Of a stretch of 64,000 bases of DNA, positions 28,280 through 37,651 are shown piece by piece. Where the stretch lies: contig NZ_AP014815.1 in the NCBI RefSeq assembly GCF_001548095.1, forward strand, positions 1,797,656-1,861,655. The letters are read 5' to 3'. The stretch is from Geminocystis sp. NIES-3708 (GTDB taxonomy: Bacteria; Cyanobacteriota; Cyanobacteriia; Cyanobacteriales; Cyanobacteriaceae). Within the stretch, counting starts at the first letter, position 1. Each line of letters starts with the position of its first letter. Below the pieces are notes generated by a model, which worked only from the letters and a program-made list of their open reading frames with translations, was not told the DNA's origin and did not search any database. Made by a program: the position numbers and the translations under genes.

Positions 28280-29746
28280 TTAAAATGCTTGGATGCCTTT
28301 ATAATCTACTTTGTTGGCATTTGCCGCTTCTCCACAAGTGCGAGGAGTCGGAAAAATTTTATCAGGATTAGCCAAGCCTTTAGGGTTAAAACTGTTTCTG
28401 ACATATTGCATGGTTTCTAAATCAGTTTCCGTAAACATATCACTCATATAACATTTTTTATCACTACCAATACCATGCTCCCCTGAAATACTACCTCCTA
28501 CTCTCACACATAACTTAAGAATTTCTCCTCCTAATTCTTCTACTTTTTCAAAAGAGCCTTCAATAGCATTATTATATAAAATTAAAGGATGTAAGTTACC
28601 ATCCCCAGCATGAAAAACATTAGCAATACGATAACCATATTGCTCACCCAAAGCATTTATTTCTCCCAAAACTTGAGATAATTTGGATCGAGGTACAACT
28701 CCATCTTGTACAAAATAATTAGGGCTAATTTTGCCCATTGCCGCAAAAGCCGCTTTTCTTCCTTTCCAAAGTTTTAACCGAGTAGGTGCATCACTAGCGG
28801 AAGTTACATTTCTTGCACCACAAGAGCGACAAATAGCATCTACTTTTTTCTTGTTAGTATCAACCTCTACCTGTAAACCGTCCAATTCTACCAATAAAAT
28901 GGCTTGGGCATCACGAGGATAACAGTCAGTTGCGACAATATCTTCTACTGCATTGATACTAAAATTATCCATCATTTCCATTCCCGCAGGAATAATACCA
29001 GCACGAATAATTTCGGCTACGGCACTTCCTGCTTCTTCAATACTGTTAAAATCTGCCAAAACAACACAGATAGCATCAGGAGTTTTGAGAATTTTTAAGG
29101 TAATCTCTGTTGCAATACCTAGAGTACCTTCTGAGCCTACAAATAAGCCTGTTAAGTCAAATCCGGGCATTTCTGGTACTTTTCCGCCAATTTTCAAAAT
29201 TTCTCCTTCTGCGGTGACAATGGTTAAACCTAAAACATGATTAGTAGTTGTACCATATTTTAAACAGTGTACACCTCCAGAATTTTCGGCTACATTACCA
29301 CCAATAGAGCATATTATCTGACTAGAAGGATCAGGGGCATAATAAAAACCAGCACCACTAACGGCTTGTGTTACCCAATTATTAATAATACCGGGTTGCA
29401 CCACAATTCTTTGATTCTCATAATCAACATCCAAAATTTGACGCATTCTAGCGGTAACAATTAAAAGACTATCTTTTAAAGGTAACGCACCACCTGATAA
29501 ACCTGTACCAGCACCTCTAGCAATCCATGGAATTTCATATTTATTGCAAATATTAACTATTTTGGCAACTTCTTCGGTGGTTTTGGGTAATGTTACTAAA
29601 GCTGGAGTTTGACGATATTCTGTTAATCCATCACATTCGTAGGTTAAAAGTTCGTCTTTGCGTTTAACCACAGCATTTTTACCTAAAATTGCCTCTAATT
29701 CTTTGATTATAGGTTGCCATTTGTTAGCGATACTGGTTGAAAACAT
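28280..29746 (-). CDS. glcD: Glycolate dehydrogenase FAD-linked subunit GlcD
   Basis: The 488-residue flavoprotein oxidises glycolate to glyoxylate, the first carbon-salvage step of photorespiration. The FAD-binding domain (about 50-230) contains the PP-loop ARGAGTGLSGGALP, and the C-terminal oxidase domain ends with GGSISGEHGIGSDKK, typical of the GlcD/D-lactate dehydrogenase family. No glcE or glcF is adjacent. A D-lactate dehydrogenase role is the main alternative. Confidence 0.88.
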   Translation of the reverse strand: MFSTSIANKWQPIIKELEAILGKNAVVKRKDELLTYECDGLTEYRQTPALVTLPKTTEEVAKIVNICNKYEIPWIARGAGTGLSGGALPLKDSLLIVTARMRQILDVDYENQRIVVQPGIINNWVTQAVSGAGFYYAPDPSSQIICSIGGNVAENSGGVHCLKYGTTTNHVLGLTIVTAEGEILKIGGKVPEMPGFDLTGLFVGSEGTLGIATEITLKILKTPDAICVVLADFNSIEEAGSAVAEIIRAGIIPAGMEMMDNFSINAVEDIVATDCYPRDAQAILLVELDGLQVEVDTNKKKVDAICRSCGARNVTSASDAPTRLKLWKGRKAAFAAMGKISPNYFVQDGVVPRSKLSQVLGEINALGEQYGYRIANVFHAGDGNLHPLILYNNAIEGSFEKVEELGGEILKLCVRVGGSISGEHGIGSDKKCYMSDMFTETDLETMQYVRNSFNPKGLANPDKIFPTPRTCGEAANANKVDYKGIQAF

Positions 29747-29803
29747 GGTGAATAAATAATTAATAATTAATAATTAACTATCGTAATCCTAAATTTTCCA
29801 TTT

Positions 29804-32614
29804 ATGCAGACACCTTTGAGTTGGAATGAAATAAAAAGTAGGGCGATCGCCTTTAGTATAGAATGGGAAAATGAAACCTCAGAATCAGCAGAAGCAAAAT
29901 CATTTTGGGATAGTTTTTTCAATGTTTTTGGAGTATCAAGAAGAAGAGTTGCTACCTTTGAAAAAGCAGTCAAAAAATTAGATAATAAACAGGGTTTTAT
30001 TGATTTACTTTGGAAAGGAGTTATTTTAGTTGAGCATAAATCTAAAGGAAAAAATTTAGATAAAGCCTATCAACAAGCTATTGATTATTTTTATGGATTA
30101 AAAGAACATGAATTGCCTAAATATATCTTAGTTTCTGATTTTCAAAAGTTCAGATTATACAATTTAGATAATGATCAAACTCACGAATTTGAGCTAAAAG
30201 AATTTGTTAATCATGTCCACTTATTTGACTTTATTGCAGGATATGAAAAAAGAGTATATCAAGATGGTGATCCTGTCAATATTAAAGCTGCTCAATTGAT
30301 GGGAGAATTACATGACAGGCTTAAAGAAATTGGTTATAGTGGTCATGAATTAGAAGTTTATTTAGTGCGGTTATTATTTTGTTTATTTGCTGATGATACA
30401 GGTATTTTTAATAAAGGAATTTTTCAAGAACATTTAGATTTACATACTAAAGAAGACGGCAGTGATTTAGCAATGCACCTCGCTTCTATTTTTCATATCT
30501 TAAATCAATCAGAGGATAAAAGACTTAAAAATTTAGACGAAAATTTAGCTCAATTTCCTTATATTAATGGCAAGTTATTTGAAGAATCTTTACCTCTTGC
30601 TTCCTTTGATAGTCAAATGCGAGAAATGTTATTAAAAGCCAGTAGTTTAGATTGGGGTAAAATCTCCCCTGCGATATTTGGCTCAATGTTTCAAGCAGTG
30701 ATGAATCCTATTCAAAGACGTAATTTGGGAGCTCATTACACCTCAGAAAAAAATATCCAAAAAGTCATTAAACCTTTGTTTTTAGATGATTTATATATAG
30801 AGTTTGAGAAGCTAAAAAATAACCAAAATAAACTCAAAGAATTTCACCATAAAATCGCGTCATTAAAGTTTCTTGATCCAGCTTGTGGTTGTGGTAATTT
30901 TTTAATTATTACTTATAGAGAGTTACGAGAATTAGAAATTTTAGTCTTAAAACAGTTAAATAAACAAGGACAATTAGAGTTAGATATTCGCACTATTATT
31001 AAAGTCGATGTAGATCAATTTTTTGGCATTGAATATGATGAGTTTGCAGTAAGAATTGCCGAGGTTGCCATGTGGTTAATTGATCATCAAATGAATATTA
31101 AAGTGAGTAATGAATTTGGTCAATATTTTGTGCGTTTACCTCTGAAAAAGTCGGCTTTTATTTTTCATGGTAATGCTTTGCAAGTTGATTGGAGGGAGGT
31201 TTTTTTCTCGCAAAGGCACAAAGACGCAAAGGAATTGACTAAGTTTTCTGAAAGTGATAATTTTTCTTGTAATTTTATTTTAGGTAATCCTCCTTTTGTG
31301 GGGAAAAGTTATCAAAATGTACAGCAAAAAATTGATATGAGTTTAGTTTTTAATGGAGTAAAAAATGCTGGTGTTTTAGATTATGTTTGTGCATGGTATC
31401 TTAAAGCATCTCAGTTTATTCAAAATACTAAGATTCGTTGTGCTTTTGTGAGTACTAATTCTATTTCTCAAGGTGAACAAGTTGGTATTTTATGGCAAGA
31501 ATTATACACTAAATATAACATCAAAATTCACTTTGCTCATCGTACTTTTTCTTGGAATAATGAAGCTAAAGGTAACGCCGCAGTCCATTGTGTTATTATT
31601 GGTTTTGGCTTAGAAAATATCAACAATAAAAGGCTTTTTTCCTATGAAAATATTAAGGGTGAAGCAACGGAAATTAAAGTAAAAAATATAAATCCCTATT
31701 TAGTAGAAGGTAATGATTTAATTGTTTCAAGTCGTAGAAAACCTATTTCCAATGTGCCTGAAATTAATTTTGGTAATATGCCAAATGATGGAGGAAATTT
31801 TTTATTTACTGAAACAGAAAAAGAAGAATTTTTAAAAAATGAACCATTAGCAGAAAAATGGATTAAACCTTATACAGGTGCACAAGAATTTATCAATGGA
31901 TATACTCGCTATTGTTTATGGCTAGTTGACATTCAACCTAATGAATTAAAAAAATTAAAACATATTAATAAAAGAGTAGAAAATGTCAAAAATTTAAGAC
32001 TAGAAAGTAAACGAGAAGCAACCAAAAATTTAGCTAGTTTTCCTACACTTTTTGCAGAAAATAGACAACCTGAAACCGATTATCTTTTATTACCCCGTGT
32101 ATCTTCTGAAAGAAGAAAATATATTCCTATTGGCTTTATGCTAAAAAATATTATTGCTAATGATCAAGTTTTATTAATTCCTAATGCAGATTTATTTTTA
32201 TTCGGAATCTTAACCTCACAAATGCACATGACATGGGTTAAATACGTCTGTGGAAGACTAAAAAGTGATTATCGTTATTCAAGTTCTATTGTTTATAATA
32301 ACTATCCTTTTCCTGAAAATGTGACGGAAAAACAACGGAAAAAAGTGGCTAATTTAGCTCAAAAAATTCTTGATATTCGAGCAAAATATCCTGATAGTAG
32401 TTTAGCTGATTTATATAATCCTTTGACCATGCCTCCCGACTTATTAAAAGCCCATAATAATCTTGACAAAGCAGTAGATTTATGCTATCGATCACAACTT
32501 TTCACTAATGAATTAAACCGCATCGAATTTCTTTTTAATTTATATGAAAATTTAAACACTCCTTTACTAAAAATTGAGAAGAAAAAACGAAATAATAAAA
32601 AGAATAACTCATAA
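29804..32614 (+). CDS. MmeI-like type IIG restriction-modification enzyme
   Basis: The 936-residue single protein combines nuclease, methylase and target recognition, as in MmeI (about 919 residues). The nuclease motif D67-x9-E77-x-K79 (in FIDLLWKGVILVEHK) lies near the N-terminus. The adenine-methylase motifs follow: DPACGCGNF (about 356) for S-adenosylmethionine and NPPF (about 494) for the target base. A recognition domain occupies about 600-820. No separate R, M or S gene is present, so it acts alone. Residues about 466-478 appear to come from a dispersed repeat inserted in frame between the two methylase motifs. All motifs are intact. Confidence 0.9.
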   Translation: MQTPLSWNEIKSRAIAFSIEWENETSESAEAKSFWDSFFNVFGVSRRRVATFEKAVKKLDNKQGFIDLLWKGVILVEHKSKGKNLDKAYQQAIDYFYGLKEHELPKYILVSDFQKFRLYNLDNDQTHEFELKEFVNHVHLFDFIAGYEKRVYQDGDPVNIKAAQLMGELHDRLKEIGYSGHELEVYLVRLLFCLFADDTGIFNKGIFQEHLDLHTKEDGSDLAMHLASIFHILNQSEDKRLKNLDENLAQFPYINGKLFEESLPLASFDSQMREMLLKASSLDWGKISPAIFGSMFQAVMNPIQRRNLGAHYTSEKNIQKVIKPLFLDDLYIEFEKLKNNQNKLKEFHHKIASLKFLDPACGCGNFLIITYRELRELEILVLKQLNKQGQLELDIRTIIKVDVDQFFGIEYDEFAVRIAEVAMWLIDHQMNIKVSNEFGQYFVRLPLKKSAFIFHGNALQVDWREVFFSQRHKDAKELTKFSESDNFSCNFILGNPPFVGKSYQNVQQKIDMSLVFNGVKNAGVLDYVCAWYLKASQFIQNTKIRCAFVSTNSISQGEQVGILWQELYTKYNIKIHFAHRTFSWNNEAKGNAAVHCVIIGFGLENINNKRLFSYENIKGEATEIKVKNINPYLVEGNDLIVSSRRKPISNVPEINFGNMPNDGGNFLFTETEKEEFLKNEPLAEKWIKPYTGAQEFINGYTRYCLWLVDIQPNELKKLKHINKRVENVKNLRLESKREATKNLASFPTLFAENRQPETDYLLLPRVSSERRKYIPIGFMLKNIIANDQVLLIPNADLFLFGILTSQMHMTWVKYVCGRLKSDYRYSSSIVYNNYPFPENVTEKQRKKVANLAQKILDIRAKYPDSSLADLYNPLTMPPDLLKAHNNLDKAVDLCYRSQLFTNELNRIEFLFNLYENLNTPLLKIEKKKRNNKKNNS
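31201..31235 (+). repeat. Dispersed CTCGCAAAG...GACGCAAAG repeat inside the MmeI-like gene
   Basis: CTCGCAAAGGCACAAAGACG at 31207-31226 followed by CAAAGG matches the copies at 22138-22162 and (reverse) at 16731-16747. Here it is translated in frame as about FFSQRHKDAKEL, in the variable linker before the NPPF motif. Confidence 0.65.
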
Positions 32615-32901
32615 TTTATTAAATCATCGTTAATGCTTCTCAAATTTTTCTTAGCTATACATTCTTCATTATCCATTGAGATATAACATTCCTAAATTAG
32701 TTATGGGATATTTAAAAATAGTAGAAAATGTTAAACCGAGATTTTAACAAGGGGATAACAATGGGCTTAAGCCTATTGCCTTGCCTCCAAATTTTTGATA
32801 TTGACTTTGGCACGAATCATTTAGGATTGCTATAGCTATATTCTTTCTAATAAAATAAGTTAACATTATTTAACAAAGGGATTATGATTGATTAGAAATT
32901 T
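32615..32901. repeat. Spacer with a dispersed GGGCTTAAGCC repeat
   Basis: The spacer carries GGGCTTAAGCCTATTGCC at about 32764-32781 and TTAGGATTGCTAT near 32820, sequences that recur in other spacers of this window (10090, 61990, 58015). No gene is seen. Confidence 0.5.
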
Positions 32902-33288
32902 ATGCAGTTAACCAGTCAAGAAATTAATGATTATCGAGATCAATTAGCGGAATGTGAATCTGCTATGATGGCTTTAGATATAATTGAAGATGCTGAAGGA
33001 GATTTAGAAGACGGTGCAACTTCTATCGCTTTGGCTATTGGGCAAACCCCTGATAGGGTAGATTGGTTAGAAGGTTGGGCAAAACGTTGTCGGGTAGCTA
33101 TTTGTCAAGAAAATTTACGCTCTGATTTAGAAGATAATTACATTGAAACTGCTGTTAATTATTTATTAGAGAAAAAAATTTGTCCTCCTCTATTGATTAT
33201 TCCTGTGATTATTTATGTCATTAAACAAGGAATTAATCAATTTTGTGAACCACTTTCTTATCAATTAGGGGTTAAAAATGAGAAATAA
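32902..33288 (+). CDS. Conserved hypothetical protein
   Basis: A 128-residue acidic protein I cannot assign to a named family. The start MQLTSQEINDYRDQLAECE is followed by a mostly helical region, with a short hydrophobic segment (about 95-110, CPPLLIIPVIIYVIKQG) that may lie at a membrane. It is 71 bases upstream of the alcohol dehydrogenase gene on the same strand. The codon use looks like its neighbours. Confidence 0.65.
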   Translation: MQLTSQEINDYRDQLAECESAMMALDIIEDAEGDLEDGATSIALAIGQTPDRVDWLEGWAKRCRVAICQENLRSDLEDNYIETAVNYLLEKKICPPLLIIPVIIYVIKQGINQFCEPLSYQLGVKNEK

Positions 33289-33359
33289 AAATATTAGTTT
33301 GGTAACTGATCATTATTCTATTTTTGATTAGATTGTTTTATTATTTATTGTTATAGAAA

Positions 33360-34481
33360 ATGAAGAAATCTCAACAAATTCAACCTATTGTAAAAGTTAA
33401 TGATATTTTTAGTTTACAAGTCGCTCCCGCTAATATTATTAAAGGGGAAAATTGTTTAATAAAAAGTGGCAAATTTATCTCTCATTTTGGTAAAAACCCT
33501 TTAATTGTTGGTGGGGAAAAAACCTTAAAATTAATAGAAAATTATCTTGATCCTATCAGTGAAGAATTTAATTTAAATCTCTCTTATCAAAATTATAGTC
33601 CAGATTGCTCAGAAAGTTCTTTAAAACTACTGGAAAAAGCTGTAAAATCTCATCAAGCTAATGTTATTATTGGTGTTGGCGGTGGTAAAGCCTTAGATAC
33701 GGCAAAATTATTAGCTTATAACTGTAACTTACCCGTTATCACTATTCCCACTTCTGGGGCAACTTGTGCCGCATGGACTGCATTGAGTAATATATATTCT
33801 GAATCTGGTGCTTTTCAATACGATGTCAGTCTCAAAAATTGCCCTAATTTACTAATCCTTGACTATAATTTAATTGCTACCGCCCCTGTTAACACATTAA
33901 TAGCAGGTATTGGTGATGCGATCGCAAAATGGTATGAAGCCTCCATCAGTAGCGGTGAATCTAGTGCAACTTTAACTATTGCCGCCGTACAACAAGCGAG
34001 AGTCTTGAGAGACATTCTACTACAAAAATCAGAAAGTGCGTTAAAAAATCCCCTCCGTGAAGAATGGAAAGAAGTAGTTGACGCAACAGTATTATTAGCA
34101 GGAGTTAGCGGTGGTTTGGGAGGGGCAAATTGTCGTACTGTGGCAGCTCATGCCATACATAATGCTTTAACTCATCTTCCTGAAGCGCATCATCAGTTAC
34201 ACGGTGCAAAAGTAGCCTATGGTATTTTAGTACAATTACGATTAGAAGAAATGATCGTCAATAATCAATTAGCAACCACCGCAAGACAACAATTAATCAA
34301 GTTTTACCGTAATATTGGCTTACCTTGCACTTTAGAAGATTTAGGTTTAACTAACATTACTTTAGCTCAATTGCGTCACTGTGCCGAACTTACCTGTCAA
34401 TCTTCATCGGATATTCATCGTTTACCTTTTACTGTAACTTCTGAGGAATTAAATGCGGCGATGGTTTCTACTACGGTATAA
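33360..34481 (+). CDS. Iron-containing alcohol dehydrogenase family protein (GldA-like)
   Basis: The 373-residue enzyme belongs to the metal-dependent dehydrogenase fold. The nucleotide-binding glycine motif GVGGGKALDTAK (about 102-113) and PTSGATCAAW are followed by metal ligands: D in IGDAIAKWYEA, and histidines in AAHAIHNAL and HHQLHGAKVAYG. It is closest in pattern to glycerol dehydrogenases, but many cyanobacterial members have no known substrate, so the alcohol is not assigned. Confidence 0.85.
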   Translation: MKKSQQIQPIVKVNDIFSLQVAPANIIKGENCLIKSGKFISHFGKNPLIVGGEKTLKLIENYLDPISEEFNLNLSYQNYSPDCSESSLKLLEKAVKSHQANVIIGVGGGKALDTAKLLAYNCNLPVITIPTSGATCAAWTALSNIYSESGAFQYDVSLKNCPNLLILDYNLIATAPVNTLIAGIGDAIAKWYEASISSGESSATLTIAAVQQARVLRDILLQKSESALKNPLREEWKEVVDATVLLAGVSGGLGGANCRTVAAHAIHNALTHLPEAHHQLHGAKVAYGILVQLRLEEMIVNNQLATTARQQLIKFYRNIGLPCTLEDLGLTNITLAQLRHCAELTCQSSSDIHRLPFTVTSEELNAAMVSTTV

Positions 34482-34648
34482 AAATTAATAATTTATAATT
34501 AGGAAACTAAAAATAATTTAAAATATCTTCTAATTTTTGATGCTTTATCTTATTTATTTCCTTTCTTTTTCTAGTAATTATAGATATAATATTTAGATAA
34601 AACTTTATTATATTTATACATCTAGTAATTCTTAATTTGTCTTAAACT

Positions 34649-36586
34649 ATGAGTGATTCTTGGACTATTAATGATAGTAATAAACTTTATCAAATACAAG
34701 GATGGGGTGAACCTTATTTTGCGATTAATGAACAAGGAAATATAACTGTTTCTCCTCATGGAAATAACTATAAAATAGATTTATTAGAATTAGTAGAAAA
34801 TCTAAAAAAAAGAGATATTCATTTACCTTTATTAATTCGTTTTTCTGATGTTTTAGATGATCGCTTGAAACGGTTACATGAGTGTATGAATGAAGCGATC
34901 ACTCGTTATAATTATGATAATGTTTATAGAGGAGTATTTCCCATTAAATGTAATCAACATAAACAGTTAGTGGAAGCATTAGTAGAATACGGTAAACCTT
35001 ATAGTTTTGGATTAGAAGTAGGCTCAAAGCCAGAGTTGATGATTGCTTTAGCAACTTTAGATATTGATAAAACAGGGGATACTTTATTAATTTGTAATGG
35101 TTATAAAGATGAAGATTATCTGGAAACTGCTCTTTTGGCTCAACAATTAGGTCACAATTTAATTATAGTAATTGAACAAATTAGTGAATTATTTATTATT
35201 CTTAAATTGAGTGAAAAATTACAGTTAAATCCTCAATTAGGTGTCAGGGCAAAATTACAATCTAAAGGCTCAGGGCATTGGGGTAATTCTACCGGAGAAA
35301 AAGCAAAATTTGGTTTGACTATCCCTGAAATTATTACTGTAGTAAATAAGTTAAAATCACAGAATAAATTAAATTGCTTACAGTTGTTACATTTTCATAT
35401 TGGTTCACAAATTTCCTCTATTGCTGTTATTAAAGATGCTATCAGAGAAGCCAGTCAAATTTATATTGAATTATCAAAAATGGGTGCTGGAATGAAATAT
35501 TTAGATGTCGGCGGAGGTTTAGCTGTTGATTATGATGGTTCAAAAACTAATTTTTATGCTTCAAAAAACTATAATATGCAAAACTATGCTAACGATATTG
35601 TCGCCGCCGTAAAAGAAGCTTGTGATGAACATAATATCCTTTCCCCTATCCTAGTTAGTGAAAGTGGCAGAGCCATCGCTTCTCATCAATCTGTGTTAAT
35701 TTTTAATGTGGTAAGTAGTAATAATCCGCCTTTAGAAGTGCCTGAAAAAAGTGTCGAAAAAGAACATTTAATTATTCGTAATTTGTGGGAAACCTATGAA
35801 ATTATTGATGAAGAAAATTATCAAGAAATGTATCATGATGCCGTGCAATTTAAAGAAGAAGCCATCAGCTTATTCAATTTTGGTTATCTTAGTTTAGTAG
35901 AAAGAGCAAAAGCTGAACAATTATATTGGGGATGTTGTCATAAAATTTATCAAATTACTAAAAATGAAACTTATGTTAGTGATGATTTGAATGACTTAAA
36001 TGATTTAATGATTGCTACTTATTACATTAATTTATCAGTATTTCAGTCTGCACCTGATGCTTGGGCAATTGATCAATTATTTCCAATTTTACCTATTCAC
36101 AGATTACATGAAAAACCAACAGTTAAAGCTATTTTAGCAGATTTAACCTGCGATAGTGACGGTAAGATTGATAAGTTTATCGATTTATTAGACGTTAAAA
36201 ATGCCTTAGAATTACATCCTTTAAAACCTCAAGAAGATAATAATATTGATAACCTAGAAAACACAGATTTTAAACCCTATTATTTAGGGATGTTTTTAGT
36301 GGGTGCTTATCAAGAAATTATGGGAAATTTACACAATCTCTTTGGGGATATAAATGTTGTTCATATCGAAAGCAAAGAAGATAACTATACCATTAAATAT
36401 GTTGTCAAAGGAGACACTGTAACCGATGTTTTAAAATATGTTGAATATTCCGCTGAAGATTTAATAGAAAAACTTCGTTGTTTAACAGAAAATGCCGTAC
36501 AAGAAAAACAAATTAATCTTGAAAAATCTCAATTATTAATTAAAAATTATGAAGAAAATTTACGCAGTTATACTTACTTGGGCTAA
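34649..36586 (+). CDS. speA: Biosynthetic arginine decarboxylase
   Basis: The 645-residue PLP enzyme converts arginine to agmatine, the entry to polyamine synthesis. The PLP lysine lies in FPIKCNQHKQLVEAL (about 99-113), and HFHIGSQISS, the glycine motif DVGGGLAVDYDG and a C-terminal acidic region are as in SpeA. Length and motifs fit the biosynthetic (not the inducible) form. It is monocistronic, with a 167-base upstream spacer. Confidence 0.95.
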   Translation: MSDSWTINDSNKLYQIQGWGEPYFAINEQGNITVSPHGNNYKIDLLELVENLKKRDIHLPLLIRFSDVLDDRLKRLHECMNEAITRYNYDNVYRGVFPIKCNQHKQLVEALVEYGKPYSFGLEVGSKPELMIALATLDIDKTGDTLLICNGYKDEDYLETALLAQQLGHNLIIVIEQISELFIILKLSEKLQLNPQLGVRAKLQSKGSGHWGNSTGEKAKFGLTIPEIITVVNKLKSQNKLNCLQLLHFHIGSQISSIAVIKDAIREASQIYIELSKMGAGMKYLDVGGGLAVDYDGSKTNFYASKNYNMQNYANDIVAAVKEACDEHNILSPILVSESGRAIASHQSVLIFNVVSSNNPPLEVPEKSVEKEHLIIRNLWETYEIIDEENYQEMYHDAVQFKEEAISLFNFGYLSLVERAKAEQLYWGCCHKIYQITKNETYVSDDLNDLNDLMIATYYINLSVFQSAPDAWAIDQLFPILPIHRLHEKPTVKAILADLTCDSDGKIDKFIDLLDVKNALELHPLKPQEDNNIDNLENTDFKPYYLGMFLVGAYQEIMGNLHNLFGDINVVHIESKEDNYTIKYVVKGDTVTDVLKYVEYSAEDLIEKLRCLTENAVQEKQINLEKSQLLIKNYEENLRSYTYLG

Positions 36587-36731
36587 TTTTTGGTGATAAC
36601 TTTCAATTATCTAAGAACGTGTAAAGATTTGTTAAAATCGGAAAAAAATTGAAAATTGATAAAATAATGACATAAAAATATGACACAATTAGAATCAGTA
36701 ATCAATTTAAGTATAATTTAATTTAAAACCT

Positions 36732-37367
36732 ATGACTTTACAATTAGGAGATACCGTCCCCAATTTTACTCAGGCTTCTAGTATCGGTGATATTTCTTTC
36801 TATGATTGGGCAGGAGATAGTTGGGTAGTATTATTTTCTCATCCTGCTGATTATACTCCCGTTTGTACCACTGAATTGGGTACTGTCGCTAGTTTACAAT
36901 CTGAGTTTCAAAAACGTAACGTTAAAACTATCGCTTTAAGTGTTGATGATGTTGAATCTCATAAGGGTTGGATTAACGACATTAACGAAACTCAAAATAC
37001 CACCGTTAATTATCCTATTCTTGCAGATGGCGATCGCAAAGTTGCTGATTTATATGGCATGATTCACCCTAACTCTTTAAATAATCTTACCGTTAGAAGC
37101 GTTTTCATTATCGATCCCAACAAAAAATTACGTTTAACCATTACTTACCCTGCCAGTACTGGGCGTAACTTTGATGAAATTTTAAGAGTTATTGATTCTT
37201 TACAATTAACTGACTATCATCAAGTAGCAACTCCAGCTAACTGGCAAGATGGAGGAGATTGCGTCGTTGTGCCTTCTATTTCTACAGAAGATGCTAAAGT
37301 TAAATTTCCTAAAGGTGTCACAGAAATTAAACCTTATTTACGATTAACTCCTCAACCCAATAAATAA
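36732..37367 (+). CDS. 1-Cys peroxiredoxin
   Basis: The 211-residue protein reduces peroxides. The peroxidatic C45 is in HPADYTPVCTTELG (38-51). The protein has the longer C-terminal domain of the Prx6 type, and no resolving cysteine occurs at the usual 2-Cys position. It corresponds to Synechocystis Slr1198-like proteins. The gene is monocistronic; a dispersed AT-rich spacer precedes it. Confidence 0.92.
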   Translation: MTLQLGDTVPNFTQASSIGDISFYDWAGDSWVVLFSHPADYTPVCTTELGTVASLQSEFQKRNVKTIALSVDDVESHKGWINDINETQNTTVNYPILADGDRKVADLYGMIHPNSLNNLTVRSVFIIDPNKKLRLTITYPASTGRNFDEILRVIDSLQLTDYHQVATPANWQDGGDCVVVPSISTEDAKVKFPKGVTEIKPYLRLTPQPNK

Positions 37368-37456
37368 GTAATAGTAAAAATTAACAATTAACAATTAACA
37401 CTTAAAAAGTTTTATCTTTTAGTCTCCTAGTCTTCTACTCTGTTATTCTCTGATAC

Positions 37457-37627
37457 CTAATTATTAATAAAAGTTTTGTTTAAATCTTCGATTAACTCGT
37501 CTAACTCTTCAATGGCTTGATTTACATCTAAGCGTAAACTTCCTAAATCTGGTTTATCTAGGAGTTTTACTAATAATTCTCTTTTATCAGCGATCGCATT
37601 AATTTGATTTATAATAGCTGTATTCAT
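37457..37627 (-). CDS. Small hypothetical protein downstream of cca
   Basis: A 56-residue frame starts MNTAIINQINAIADKRELL and ends EDLNKTFINN. It is acidic and heptad-like (leucines and isoleucines every three or four residues), so probably helical. It begins 24 bases after the cca stop on the same strand, and contains a HIP1 site in its coding sequence. Composition supports coding, but the ribosome site is weak and no function is known. Confidence 0.55.
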   Translation of the reverse strand: MNTAIINQINAIADKRELLVKLLDKPDLGSLRLDVNQAIEELDELIEDLNKTFINN

Positions 37628-37651
37628 GATTTTACGGATACAATAAAATAA

